DNA of 61,084 nucleotides from Actinomycetota bacterium (GTDB taxonomy: Bacteria > Actinomycetota > Actinomycetes > Nanopelagicales > Nanopelagicaceae), in contig RGHD01000004.1 of NCBI GenBank assembly GCA_010024385.1, positions 1 through 61,084 on the forward strand, in the 5' to 3' direction. Both the position numbers and the translations under genes were made by a program. A model generated the notes under the pieces. That model did no database searches. It was not told the origin of the DNA and saw nothing but the letters and a program-made list of their open reading frames with translations. Positions 1-8,049 of the stretch are shown here, piece after piece; positions within the stretch are counted from its first letter, which is position 1; each line of letters starts with the position of its first letter.

Positions 1-120
1 ATCTGAACAGCATTTCTATTTTTCAATGTTGTTGAGTAGCCCATATCAAAAAATAAAAAAACTGAAGGGTCGTCGCTATGCCGTTTATTTCCCTAAAAAC
101 ACAAAAAAATTATACCTTTT
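1..120. other. AT-rich end segment unrelated to murF
   Basis: This stretch is much more AT-rich than the rest of the window. The minus-strand murF frame enters it near base 120, then runs through about 11 non-homologous residues to a stop at 85. No minus-strand frame here continues MurF. A 64-codon plus-strand frame from base 26 runs back into murF antisense, and I do not recognise it. The segment may be a chimeric contig end, the edge of a strain-specific insertion, or real DNA replacing the murF 3' end. An assembly artefact seems most likely because it lies exactly at the end of the sequence. Confidence 0.5.
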
Positions 121-1059
121 TGTTGGGATTTCAGCTGTAGATAAAGAACTAGCAATCAATTCCAACGGTAGTGCTAACGCAGTTCCCACTGCAGCAACTG
201 CCAGTGCATTTGCTACCTGATGGGCTCCCACTGCGCGCATTCCCACAGCATCTCGTCCCGCTGGAGTTACTAAGTCAAAGTGTGGTCGTCCCTCGCGCAT
301 TTCAACATCAGCTGCACGCACTTGAATATCTGCTTTTTCACCAAAGAGAATTACTTGGCCTTGATGCAGGGAGGCCATCTTGGGTGTGAATTCATCATAT
401 GTCCCAAGGATTGCAATTCCATCTTTATCAAGTGATGCAATCAGCTCGCCCTTGGTCTGTGCAATCACTTCACGAGAACCAAACTCACCAATGTGTGCTG
501 TTCCAACTGTTAATACAACACCAATATTTGGCTTTGCAATCTCACATAGACGAGCAATATCGCCCATATGTCGAGCACCCATTTCAAGGACGCAAAAACG
601 AGTACGATCATCACATTGCAGCAAAGTTATGGGTAGCCCTAAATCATTATTAAATGATCCGGTAGGTGCAACAGTTGGACCTACTGCGCCCAACATGTGG
701 GTCAACAAATCTTTAGTACTTGTCTTCCCTTGTGATCCTGTGATTCCAATGACAACTAGTTTGTCTAAACGCTTTCTCACAAAAGCTGCCAGGATAGATA
801 AAGCCTCTAGAACATCTTTCACAACAATGCATGGACCATCAATACGCTTCGATGTAAGAGAGAACATCGCACCATTTCGGTATGCCTCGGCTGCAAACTC
901 ATGCCCATCAGCGTTCTCACCTTTAAGGGCTAAAAAGAAACAACCAGGTGTTGCCAAACGTGAATCAAATACTGGTGCTTTTGAAATCAGCAAATCCCTA
1001 TCGCACAAAAGCTCTCCGCCAACTAATAGGGCAATCTCACCAGCAGTTAAAGTGATCAC
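85..1059 (-). CDS. murF: UDP-N-acetylmuramoyl-tripeptide--D-alanyl-D-alanine ligase, 3' end missing
   Basis: MurF adds D-Ala-D-Ala to the UDP-MurNAc-tripeptide in the last cytoplasmic step of peptidoglycan precursor synthesis. The GTG start overlaps the murE stop by 4 bases (GTGA). The N-terminal MurF domain is present (about residues 1-95), followed by the ATP loop GITGSQGKTSTK (near 105) and the central ligase domain with NDLGLPITLL and EMGARHMGDI. Homology stops at about residue 313, after STAEIPT. The next 11 residues are not MurF-like and the frame ends at 324, against about 450-460 in the family, so the C-terminal Mur ligase domain is absent. MurF is essential, so either the contig end is chimeric or a functional copy lies elsewhere. 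Confidence 0.88.
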   Translation of the reverse strand: MITLTAGEIALLVGGELLCDRDLLISKAPVFDSRLATPGCFFLALKGENADGHEFAAEAYRNGAMFSLTSKRIDGPCIVVKDVLEALSILAAFVRKRLDKLVVIGITGSQGKTSTKDLLTHMLGAVGPTVAPTGSFNNDLGLPITLLQCDDRTRFCVLEMGARHMGDIARLCEIAKPNIGVVLTVGTAHIGEFGSREVIAQTKGELIASLDKDGIAILGTYDEFTPKMASLHQGQVILFGEKADIQVRAADVEMREGRPHFDLVTPAGRDAVGMRAVGAHQVANALAVAAVGTALALPLELIASSLSTAEIPTKRYNFFVFLGK

Positions 1060-2546
1060 TTCTTATCTTCAATCGCTTTAGCTAATTCAATGCGATCATC
1101 AAATTCATGAACTTTTCCATTGATCTCTTGGCCTTTTTCATGACCTTTTCCTAGAACCATCACAACATCGCCGGCTTGCGCCAGGTTAACTGCAGTGCGA
1201 ATGGCTTGAGCTCTATCAACGATTACTTCACTAGGTGGCACCACATCTATATCTAAAACCATCTGAACCAGAATGTCTTCAGCTTTCTCAGAACGTGGGT
1301 TATCACTGGTGTAGATAGCAATGTCAGCGCCTTCATGAAGTGCTTGCCCCATCAAGGTGCGCTTTGTTTTATCTCTATCTCCCCCACAACCGAGCACGGC
1401 AATAACATTTCCATCAGTTATCTCTGCCGCAGCTTCTAATACTCGTTTCACCGCATCTGGTGAATGCGCATAATCAACGAGTGCTGTGAAGTTCTGTCCA
1501 AGGCGCACGGCCTCTAATCGCCCGGCGGCACCGGTGAGTGTTGGCAAGCTTGCCGCGATATCAAGGGGATCAATTCCACTTTCTACTGCAATGGCAACTG
1601 CCATCAAAAGATTGTCGTAGTTAAAACCACCATGCAAAGCAGTCTTACCTTCAATGAGAATTCCGCCACTTCCACGAATGGAGACTGAAGCACCAACATA
1701 ATCAGAGGCAATCGATGCATAGTGCCAGGTGGCGCTTGAATCTAATCTAGATAAAGTAACCACAGGTAACTCTGTTTGAGCTGCTAGTCGCTTTCCATAA
1801 GGATTATCAAGATTGATGACTGCTAAATCTGCATATTCAAAAGTAAATAGCTTTGCTTTGGCCGCAAAGTAATCTTCCATGTCTTTATGAAAGTCTAGAT
1901 GGTCTTGCGAAAGATTGGTAAATCCGACAACCGCAAAGTGGCTGCCACGAATTCGCTCTAAAGTGATTGCATGAGAGGAAACTTCCATAATCAGATTGCG
2001 CATATGGCGCTCACGCATCACAGCACATAACGCCTGTAAATCAGAGCTTTCAGGTGTTGTTCGCTCACTGGCGATTCTCTCAACACCAATGCGAGTTTCA
2101 ACGGTTCCAATTAACCCGCTATCTCTGCCAGCTGCGGTCATGATTTGATGAAGCAGAGTTGTCACTGTGGTTTTGCCATTAGTTCCTGTGACACCAACGC
2201 TATAGAGATCTCGCATTGGTTCTGAGTAAAACCAGGCACTTGCTATTCCAGCAGCTCTGCGAGGATTTGTTGAGACAAGTACGGGAACACCCTTTATCTC
2301 TTTAGCACCGTTAACATCAGTGAGAACAGCAACTGCTCCCCTGGAAATGGCTTCGGCGGCAAATTGCGCTCCATGCACCTTTTGACCAGGCAGAGCGATA
2401 AAGAGATCTCCTGGTAAAACCGCATTACTTGCTTGGGATATTCCGCTAACTTGAATACTTTCCAACTCTTTAGATGTTGATTCGGCCCCAACTATGGCGC
2501 ATAGCGCAGAGAGTTTTTTCTGATGGCTAGTTATTGGCCGTTGCAT
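1056..2546 (-). CDS. murE: UDP-N-acetylmuramoyl-tripeptide synthetase, meso-DAP adding
   Basis: MurE ligates the third residue of the peptidoglycan stem peptide in the cytoplasm. At 496 residues it is full length. The ATP-binding loop GVTGTNGKTTV lies near residue 120, and the substrate loop TTPESSDL and LDFHKDMEDYF follow. The amino-acid specificity motif is DNPRSE in the C-terminal domain, the DNPR form linked to meso-diaminopimelate rather than lysine. This predicts a DAP-type wall. The ATG start lies inside the end of ftsI (20-base overlap) and the stop overlaps murF, so it is co-translated within the mraZ operon. Confidence 0.96.
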   Translation of the reverse strand: MQRPITSHQKKLSALCAIVGAESTSKELESIQVSGISQASNAVLPGDLFIALPGQKVHGAQFAAEAISRGAVAVLTDVNGAKEIKGVPVLVSTNPRRAAGIASAWFYSEPMRDLYSVGVTGTNGKTTVTTLLHQIMTAAGRDSGLIGTVETRIGVERIASERTTPESSDLQALCAVMRERHMRNLIMEVSSHAITLERIRGSHFAVVGFTNLSQDHLDFHKDMEDYFAAKAKLFTFEYADLAVINLDNPYGKRLAAQTELPVVTLSRLDSSATWHYASIASDYVGASVSIRGSGGILIEGKTALHGGFNYDNLLMAVAIAVESGIDPLDIAASLPTLTGAAGRLEAVRLGQNFTALVDYAHSPDAVKRVLEAAAEITDGNVIAVLGCGGDRDKTKRTLMGQALHEGADIAIYTSDNPRSEKAEDILVQMVLDIDVVPPSEVIVDRAQAIRTAVNLAQAGDVVMVLGKGHEKGQEINGKVHEFDDRIELAKAIEDKK

Positions 2547-4326
2547 CCTGAGCCTTCTTTGCAGCTAACGCTTTTTTATCCAAAGGGATTGGATCAAATT
2601 TTGTACCGGTGGGTGCAATATGGCGTGACTGTAAAACAAATGACATTACTTTCTTAAATACTGGCCCACCTAGAACACCGCCCCAGTGCATCCCTTTTGG
2701 ATCTTGAATAGTAACGCTGATGACATATGCAGGATTATCTGCTGGAGCAAAACCGATAAATGAAGCGGTGTATCCGCGATAGCAACCGCATGTGTCATCG
2801 ATGCGCTGTGCTGTACCAGTCTTACCTGCCACGCGATAACCAGGGATTGCTGCACTTGGAGCAGTTCCATTTCCAGAAACAACACTCTCCATCATCAAAC
2901 GCATCGTTTTTGCAGTCTCTGCGCTAATAACGCGCTGACTTGTGCGTCCTGGTGCTGGTGTGAAGTTTCCGCTTGCATCTCGAGTACCTGCAATCACGGT
3001 TGGCGAAACTCGAACGCCATCATTGGCGATTGTGGCAAAAATACTTGTGGCTTGCATGGCAGTAAGTGAATAGCCTTGACCAAAAGCCATAGTAGGCGCT
3101 GACGTTCCTGACCAATCCGCCACCTTTGGAAGAATTCCTCGGGATTCACCAGGTAGTCCTGAACCAGTTTTTGAGCCCACGCCGAATTTAGTTAAATATT
3201 CATAAAACTTATCGTTAGATAGCCGCTCACCAATTTGAATAGATCCAGTATTACTTGAGACAGCTAACACCCCAGCAGTTGTTAAGTATTGTGTTGGATG
3301 TTTTTCATGATCATGGAAAACCTTATTTGAGCGCTTAAGTGCATACGGGACTGTAATAACTGTCTCTGGAGTTACTTTTTCCTCTTCAATGGCTGCAGCC
3401 AACGTCATAACTTTGCCAGTCGAGCCTGGTTCATATACATCTTGCACTGAGGGATTGCGCATGGCAACAAGTGCGACTTTTGAGGTTTTATTGGGATTAA
3501 AAGTTGGGGCGGTGGCATGGGCCAAGATTTCACCAGTCTTTGGATCCATAACTATGACAGTGCCACTAAGAGCATTTGAAGATTTAACGGCATCAGAGAT
3601 AGCTTGTGATGCAACCCATTGAATATCTCGATCTATAGTCAAGCGAACGGTTGTGCCAGTTTGTGCTGGAATGATCTCAGATTGAGAACCTGGGATTTCT
3701 GCCCCATATCCATTGGCAAATGAATACTTGCCATCAAGTCCTGAAATCGTTGAATTCATACTTGATTCAAGTCCGGTTGCACCTTTGCCATCACGATTAA
3801 CAAATCCCACTAAAGAGGCAATCAATGAACCAGATGGATACTCGCGGATATAACCACGCTCAGGGAAGAAGCCAATAATTCGATCTGGACTCATAGCTGG
3901 ATACTGAGAATTAAATTCTGAAATTGATTGAGTAAGTTTCTGCCATAGTGCTGGCTTGGCATTTTGATAGACCATGTTCCATTTGCGCTTACCGGTAATG
4001 CTGGCTTGAACTTGGGAAACCGGTAAATCAAGAATCGGTGCGATGAAATTAGCCACTCGTGCCGGGTTTGTAATCTGAGTTTGATCAACCACAATGCTGG
4101 TTGCAGCAACGCTTCTGGCAAAAGCGATTCCGTTGATATCTGTTATTTCACCGCGAGGAGCTGGAAGAGATTTTGTATTTTCCATTTCATTCACAGCACG
4201 CATGCGGTAATCCCCCGCCTGCACTGCCTGCACCTGAACTAGGCGCAAACCAAATACGAACATTGCTAATGCCAAGAAAAAGATTAGCGCTCTAATTCGG
4301 TTATGAGCTAATGAAAAGTTACCCAT
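2527..4326 (-). CDS. ftsI: Septal peptidoglycan transpeptidase FtsI (PBP3)
   Basis: Class B penicillin-binding protein that cross-links septal peptidoglycan. A short cytoplasmic N-terminus is followed by one membrane segment (about residues 10-30) and a PBP dimerisation domain. The transpeptidase domain carries all three active-site motifs in order: STGK (nucleophile serine, in EPGSTGK), SSN in AVSSNTG, and KTG in AGKTGTAQR. I chose the ATG at 4326, giving MGNFSLAHN with a GAGAG ribosome site 8 bases upstream. The longer frame starts at a GTG at 4335 that adds only three residues. The start overlaps the ftsL stop, and the 3' end overlaps murE. Confidence 0.95.
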   Translation of the reverse strand: MGNFSLAHNRIRALIFFLALAMFVFGLRLVQVQAVQAGDYRMRAVNEMENTKSLPAPRGEITDINGIAFARSVAATSIVVDQTQITNPARVANFIAPILDLPVSQVQASITGKRKWNMVYQNAKPALWQKLTQSISEFNSQYPAMSPDRIIGFFPERGYIREYPSGSLIASLVGFVNRDGKGATGLESSMNSTISGLDGKYSFANGYGAEIPGSQSEIIPAQTGTTVRLTIDRDIQWVASQAISDAVKSSNALSGTVIVMDPKTGEILAHATAPTFNPNKTSKVALVAMRNPSVQDVYEPGSTGKVMTLAAAIEEEKVTPETVITVPYALKRSNKVFHDHEKHPTQYLTTAGVLAVSSNTGSIQIGERLSNDKFYEYLTKFGVGSKTGSGLPGESRGILPKVADWSGTSAPTMAFGQGYSLTAMQATSIFATIANDGVRVSPTVIAGTRDASGNFTPAPGRTSQRVISAETAKTMRLMMESVVSGNGTAPSAAIPGYRVAGKTGTAQRIDDTCGCYRGYTASFIGFAPADNPAYVISVTIQDPKGMHWGGVLGGPVFKKVMSFVLQSRHIAPTGTKFDPIPLDKKALAAKKAQDATANN

Positions 4327-4726
4327 TGTCCACACTCTCTGCTGGTGTCGCTGGTGGATTAAGGCTTAAGAACGTTGGGGTTTCAGATGGCTTCATGCCT
4401 AGTGCAGTTGCTGCCTTTGCCAAATTCTCAGGAGCTGCAATTGCATCAATTTGGCGATTGATTGCCTCACGTTGATCACTGACCATCTTTGCCTCAAGCT
4501 TTAATTTACTAAGCGTGAAAGCATCTTGTGCAAGTAAAGTATTGATGAAGAGAAGAAACATCAAAGCAACAACGCCTACGACAGATACAAACTTGGCAAA
4601 ATACTTACGATTTTCTTGGCTCTGCTCTGAAACATCAGGAACTAGTTTGAGTGCAACTTCTGCAGTCTTAGTAGCGATAATTTCACGTGAGCGCGTGATT
4701 GCTGGAGCTAACGCTGTCATTGCCAT
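4319..4726 (-). CDS. ftsL: FtsL-like septum formation protein
   Basis: A small bitopic division protein of 135 residues. It has about 45 cytoplasmic residues, one membrane helix (VSVVGVVALMFLLFINTLL), then a periplasmic coiled-coil-like stretch (LKLEAKMVSDQREAINRQIDA) and a proline-rich tail. Sequence identity in this family is low, so the call rests on topology and on position between rsmH and ftsI, where ftsL sits in most bacteria. The family bridges FtsB/FtsQ and the FtsWI synthase. Its ATG overlaps the rsmH stop (TAATG). A second in-frame ATG two codons later is also possible. Confidence 0.85.
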   Translation of the reverse strand: MAMTALAPAITRSREIIATKTAEVALKLVPDVSEQSQENRKYFAKFVSVVGVVALMFLLFINTLLAQDAFTLSKLKLEAKMVSDQREAINRQIDAIAAPENLAKAATALGMKPSETPTFLSLNPPATPAESVDNG

Positions 4727-5679
4727 TATGCAGCCACCCTTTCAATTGCACGCAGACGAACAGATGCTGAGCGCGGGTTTTCATTGAGTTCTTCTTTTGT
4801 TGGAACTTCGCTGCCACGAATTACAAGTGAGAACTTGGCAGCAAATTCAGGTAGATCAAATGGCAGACCACGTGGTGTGCCAGAGGTTGTGGCTGCCACA
4901 AATAACTCTTTGACGATGCGATCTTCAAGGGATTGAAATGAGAGCACAATTAAGCGAGCACCAATATCGAGTAACCCCATAGCTGCAGGAAGTGCGCGAG
5001 TAATAGCACCGAGTTCATCATTGGTCTCAATGCGTAGAGCTTGGAATGTGCGCTTGGCAGGGTTTCCACCTGTGCGACGAGTTGCCGCTGGAATCGCCTC
5101 TTTAATCAGATCTGCTAACTGGGAGGTTGAGTTAAGCGGTGCAATGGCCCGGGCTTTAACGATTCTCTCCACCACTCTGGTTGCAAACTTTTCTTCGCCA
5201 TATGTGCGCAAAATCTTCACTAACTGGCCTGGCTCATATGAGTTAACAATCTCGGCAGCAGTTAGTGATTGGCTGCGATCCATACGCATATCTAGTGGGG
5301 CATCATGAGCGTAAGAAAAGCCTCGCTCGCTTTGATCCAGCTGCATCGATGAGACTCCTAAATCAAAGAGAGCACCATCTATTTTTGTGAAGCCGTGGGA
5401 TGCCACAACATCGCTAATCTGATCAAAGGTTGCATGGGATGTGCGAAGGCGATTGGCAAAGGGAGCAAGACGACTAGTTGCACTAGCCAAGGCATCAGCA
5501 TCACGATCAATACCAATTACAGTTAAGTGAGGGAACTTGGTAAGCAGGGCCTCGGTGTGACCACCAGCGCCAAGAGTTGCATCAACAACAACTGGATGTG
5601 CACTAGCTTGAATTGCTGGGGTCAGTAAATCAACACAACGATCTAGCATCACAGATACGTGTGCAACGTTGTTATTCAC
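4726..5679 (-). CDS. rsmH: 16S rRNA (cytosine-1402 N4) methyltransferase RsmH
   Basis: RsmH (formerly MraW) methylates C1402 of 16S rRNA in the P site using SAM. At 317 residues it is full length. The N-terminal motif HVSVMLDRCVDLL, the SAM-binding VVDATLGAGGHTEALL, the family signature DGALFDLGVSSMQLDQ and the helical insert with GNPAKRTFQALRIETNDEL are all visible. Translation starts at GTG with a strong GGGGGAGA ribosome site. The leader upstream is the structured RNA at 5738-5840. The downstream genes are ftsL and ftsI. Confidence 0.97.
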   Translation of the reverse strand: MNNNVAHVSVMLDRCVDLLTPAIQASAHPVVVDATLGAGGHTEALLTKFPHLTVIGIDRDADALASATSRLAPFANRLRTSHATFDQISDVVASHGFTKIDGALFDLGVSSMQLDQSERGFSYAHDAPLDMRMDRSQSLTAAEIVNSYEPGQLVKILRTYGEEKFATRVVERIVKARAIAPLNSTSQLADLIKEAIPAATRRTGGNPAKRTFQALRIETNDELGAITRALPAAMGLLDIGARLIVLSFQSLEDRIVKELFVAATTSGTPRGLPFDLPEFAAKFSLVIRGSEVPTKEELNENPRSASVRLRAIERVAA

Positions 5680-5737
5680 TCTCTCCCCCTTTCAACTCAT
5701 TCGTCAGTTTTTCTTTTCTTGCGCTTTACTGCTGTGC

Positions 5738-5840
5738 TCTCATCTCTGGTCACCGCCGGCCGACGGATCTGTTTGATAGCGGCGCCGGGGAAGGGGCGCC
5801 GTTATTTTCGAAGGGTCGGCGGTGGCCACAGATGAGAGAG
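5738..5840 (-). ncRNA. mraW-type structured RNA in the rsmH leader
   Basis: The gap between the mraZ stop and rsmH folds into a long imperfect stem. Bases 5738-5764 pair with 5816-5840 (arms around CATCTCTGGTCACCGCC and GGCGGTGGCCACAGATG). Inside it is a GC-only hairpin, CGGCGCC/GGCGCCG (5780-5801), with the loop CCTTCCCC on the minus strand. Position, lineage and shape match the actinobacterial mraW RNA motif, known from leaders of rsmH (mraW) operons and thought to be cis-regulatory. The family assignment is from memory of the motif, not from a covariance search. The base pairing itself is directly visible. Confidence 0.75.
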
Positions 5841-6272
5841 TTAGAACAGACCTGGGAATACCTCCTCTGAAACATCGGCAAATCCCTTTTCACGATCTGC
5901 TAGATATTCATTCCAAGAAGTTGCATCCCAAATTTCAACGCGAGTGTTTGCACCAATAACAACGCAATCTTTTTCAAGTCCTGCATATGTGCGAAGCCCT
6001 TGAGGAATAGTTATGCGACCTTGACGATCAGGAATTTCATCGTGTGCACCTGCAAACATCACACGCATGTAATCGCGAGCTGATTTAGCAGTGACTGGCG
6101 CTTGTTTTAGCGTCTCTGTAATAACTGAAAACTCTGCTGATGGAAAAACATAAAGACAACGCTCTTGTCCTTTAGTAATGACTAAACCTGAAGAGAGTTC
6201 TTCGCGAAATTTCGCGGGCAAAATTAAACGGCCCTTCTCATCAAGACGTGGCTCGTGGGTGCCAAGAAACAT
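5841..6272 (-). CDS. mraZ: Transcriptional regulator MraZ
   Basis: MraZ is an AbrB-fold DNA-binding protein that represses its own division and cell-wall operon. The 143 residues match the family length. The first SpoVT-AbrB repeat contains [23 protein letters not shown], and the second contains [20 protein letters not shown]. The two halves show the DxxGR[IL]xxP signature that folds into the ring-shaped oligomer. It is the first gene of the division operon. The ordered repeats upstream (6324-6401) are its likely operator. Confidence 0.96.
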   Translation of the reverse strand: MFLGTHEPRLDEKGRLILPAKFREELSSGLVITKGQERCLYVFPSAEFSVITETLKQAPVTAKSARDYMRVMFAGAHDEIPDRQGRITIPQGLRTYAGLEKDCVVIGANTRVEIWDATSWNEYLADREKGFADVSEEVFPGLF

Positions 6273-6323
6273 TTTTAGCGCCCCCTTCCCCAGGTTCGCT
6301 GCGCTTACTTACCGCGCTCAATT

Positions 6324-6401
6324 CCCCACTTTACTCCACTTTCCTCCTTTTTCAACCACCTCTCGCCACTATTTACCCTTATCCGCCCCACCTCTCCCCA
6401 C
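6324..6401 (-). promoter_or_regulatory. MraZ operator: array of 10-bp phased GTGG boxes
   Basis: Read on the minus strand, the region upstream of mraZ carries repeated [AG]GTGG[GAC]G units. Their plus-strand complements start at 6324, 6334, 6354, 6364, 6385 and 6395, that is in three pairs with 10-base internal spacing and about one helical turn between positions. Degenerate units sit near 6344 and 6374. In other bacteria MraZ binds direct repeats of TGGGN spaced by 5 bases (10-bp period) upstream of mraZ. The phase and motif here fit that, with more boxes than the three or four described. The TAAATAG stretch near 6370-6378 on the minus strand could be the promoter -10. Confidence 0.7.
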
Positions 6402-6414
6402 CTGCTTTTAGGCA

Positions 6415-6442
6415 TGAAAAAAGGGCCCCCGCGGGAGCCCTT
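6415..6442 (-). terminator. Rho-independent terminator after the DUF3040 gene
   Basis: On the minus strand a stem AAGGGCTCCC / GGGGGCCCTT with a two-base loop and one mismatch is followed directly by a T run (plus-strand A run at 6416-6422). It lies about 20 bases past the DUF3040 stop and insulates that gene from the mraZ promoter region. Confidence 0.85.
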
Positions 6443-6462
6443 CGATGAAAAGAATTACTTAC

Positions 6463-6813
6463 TTACTCAGTACCACCGTTATTGCGCTCATCCCAGCGCT
6501 TTTCAAGGCGAGCGCTGATCGAAGATGAACCCTTGCGCTTTGGCAATGATGGACGCCCGATAGAAGAGATAGCTGTGATTACCCCACCCAAAGCGATGAT
6601 GAAGCCCAGTACACCCACAGGCGTTGTCTTTGAAATTAGACCAGTGAAGAGGACCAGAATTCCAAGGCCGACAAGGCTAAGGCCCAGGAGAATGCGGTTT
6701 TTGCCAAAACCCTTAGCCTCACCAGAAAGTGCTGAAACTAGACGTGGATCCTCCGTCATTAGCGCAGCTTCCATCTCCTGGAGCATTCGCTTCTCATGAT
6801 CAGATAAGGCCAT
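6463..6813 (-). CDS. DUF3040 membrane protein
   Basis: Small membrane protein of the actinobacterial DUF3040 family, function unknown. The N-terminus MALSDHEKRMLQEMEAALMTEDPRL is the conserved DUF3040 head. Two membrane helices follow (about residues 40-60 and 63-85: LLGLSLVGLGILVLFTGLI and VGVLGFIIALGGVITAISSI), then a basic tail. I start at the ATG at 6813 rather than six codons upstream because the family begins there and a TATTGT -10 element lies exactly 6 bases before it. DUF3040 genes are usually found next to dinB or the mraZ cluster, as here. Confidence 0.9.
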   Translation of the reverse strand: MALSDHEKRMLQEMEAALMTEDPRLVSALSGEAKGFGKNRILLGLSLVGLGILVLFTGLISKTTPVGVLGFIIALGGVITAISSIGRPSLPKRKGSSSISARLEKRWDERNNGGTE

Positions 6814-6819
6814 GGCCCA

Positions 6820-6825
6820 ACAATA
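6820..6825 (-). promoter_or_regulatory. -10 element of a leaderless promoter (DUF3040)
   Basis: TATTGT on the minus strand, then six bases, then the ATG at 6813. The expected transcription start falls on the start codon. No clear -35 element is seen. Confidence 0.5.
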
Positions 6826-6858
6826 GAACACGACTGGGCTTTGTGGCTACTTTAAAAT

Positions 6859-8049
6859 CTAATCCTCATCATCTTCACCTGCACTTATCAGTCGGGCAGG
6901 ACGCACTGAACCCTTACCAAAGCGCGCACGGGCTTGATCTATAGCTCCCTCTGCTTGGCGCCAACCAACTTCGCGCTCGCCCAGCATCATTTGGTGTGGC
7001 GCTGCCTGACTTAAGTTCTCCAGAGCAACCCCCACAAGGCGCAATCTGGCCCGCTCAATACGAAGTGCTTGATATAGCCCCTTCACCACTTCATAGACAT
7101 CATGGGTGCTATCAATCGGCAGCGGCAGAGTCTTACTGCGATTAATAGTTGAGAAATCAGCAAAGCGCACTTTGATACTTATTGTTTTTGCAAATAAATC
7201 ACGATCGCGCAATCTGGCAGTAGCTCTTTCAGTTAATCGCAAAAACTCTGTCAATATTTCTTCTGGATTATCTAGATCCTGTGCAAAAGTCTCTGCTGCA
7301 CTGATACTGCGATCAGGTTCATCCGGTGTGACATCTCGGTAATCACGGCCCCATGCAAGTTCATATAAAGATGCACCGTTTGCCTCACCAAGTGCTCTGA
7401 TGAGTGTGGCTCGCGGCAGCTTTGCAATATCTTCAATTGTTCGTAGCCCTAAACGTTCTAGAACTTCTGCCGTCTTTGGTCCCACTCCCCACATCGCTTG
7501 AATAGGCAGAGGGTGCAAAAAGGTAAGAATGCGATCAGCTGTTATCTCTAACATTCCATTAGGTTTGCAGTTGGCCGATGCTAACTTAGCGATGAACTTT
7601 GAAGGTGCGATTCCAACTGAACAGGTAATGCCCTCTTGCTCTTCTACTTTTTTGCGAATAGCAACTGCGATTTCACGGCCGGAGCCAAGTAGTTTTTGTG
7701 ATCCTGTCACATCTAAAAAAGCTTCATCGAGTGAAATTGGTTCAACCCATGGCGTGAAACTTTGGAAGATCTCCATCACATGTCCTGATACTTCTTGATA
7801 GCGCGCCATATCAACAGGTAAAAAGATTGCATGGGGTGCTAATCGACGAGCACGCCCCACAGGCATTGCTGAGTGAATACCAAATTTGCGTGCTTCATAG
7901 TTAGCTGCAGAGACAACACCACGTGCTCCCATTCCTATAACAACAGCTTTTCCCTTTAACTCTGGGTTATCGCGCTCTGCCACGGAGGCAAAAAATGCAT
8001 CCATATCAACATGAAGAATGGTGGCCTGTTTAGCGATTTCTTCACTCAT
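6859..8049 (-). CDS. dinB: Y-family DNA polymerase IV (DinB)
   Basis: Error-prone translesion polymerase. The catalytic carboxylates are intact: HVDMDAFFASV at the N-terminus and PISLDEAFLDV in the palm, followed by CSVGIAPSKFIAKLAS and a little-finger domain. This distinguishes it from ImuB, which lacks the catalytic acids. The C-terminus has a weak clamp-binding-like QMMLG. The start is the ATG at 8049, which overlaps the dnaE2 stop as ATGA; the longer frame adds ten non-family residues. It is the third gene of the LexA-box operon, so it is probably damage-induced. Confidence 0.94.
   Translation of the reverse strand: MSEEIAKQATILHVDMDAFFASVAERDNPELKGKAVVIGMGARGVVSAANYEARKFGIHSAMPVGRARRLAPHAIFLPVDMARYQEVSGHVMEIFQSFTPWVEPISLDEAFLDVTGSQKLLGSGREIAVAIRKKVEEQEGITCSVGIAPSKFIAKLASANCKPNGMLEITADRILTFLHPLPIQAMWGVGPKTAEVLERLGLRTIEDIAKLPRATLIRALGEANGASLYELAWGRDYRDVTPDEPDRSISAAETFAQDLDNPEEILTEFLRLTERATARLRDRDLFAKTISIKVRFADFSTINRSKTLPLPIDSTHDVYEVVKGLYQALRIERARLRLVGVALENLSQAAPHQMMLGEREVGWRQAEGAIDQARARFGKGSVRPARLISAGEDDED

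Noticed and set aside
26-220. 64-codon plus-strand frame at the left end as a real gene
   Set aside because: Most of it lies antisense to murF and the rest is in the suspect end segment; no family recognised.
380-1081. 233-codon plus-strand frame opposite murF
   Set aside because: It is antisense to well-conserved MurF motifs and has no recognisable domain. Other long antisense frames in the window were treated the same way.
4327-4335. GTG start of ftsI three codons upstream
   Set aside because: It adds only three residues and its ribosome site would touch the codon. The ATG at 4326 has better spacing.
6814-6831. Six-codon N-terminal extension of DUF3040
   Set aside because: Family homology starts at the ATG at 6813, which also sits exactly six bases after a TAnnnT element.
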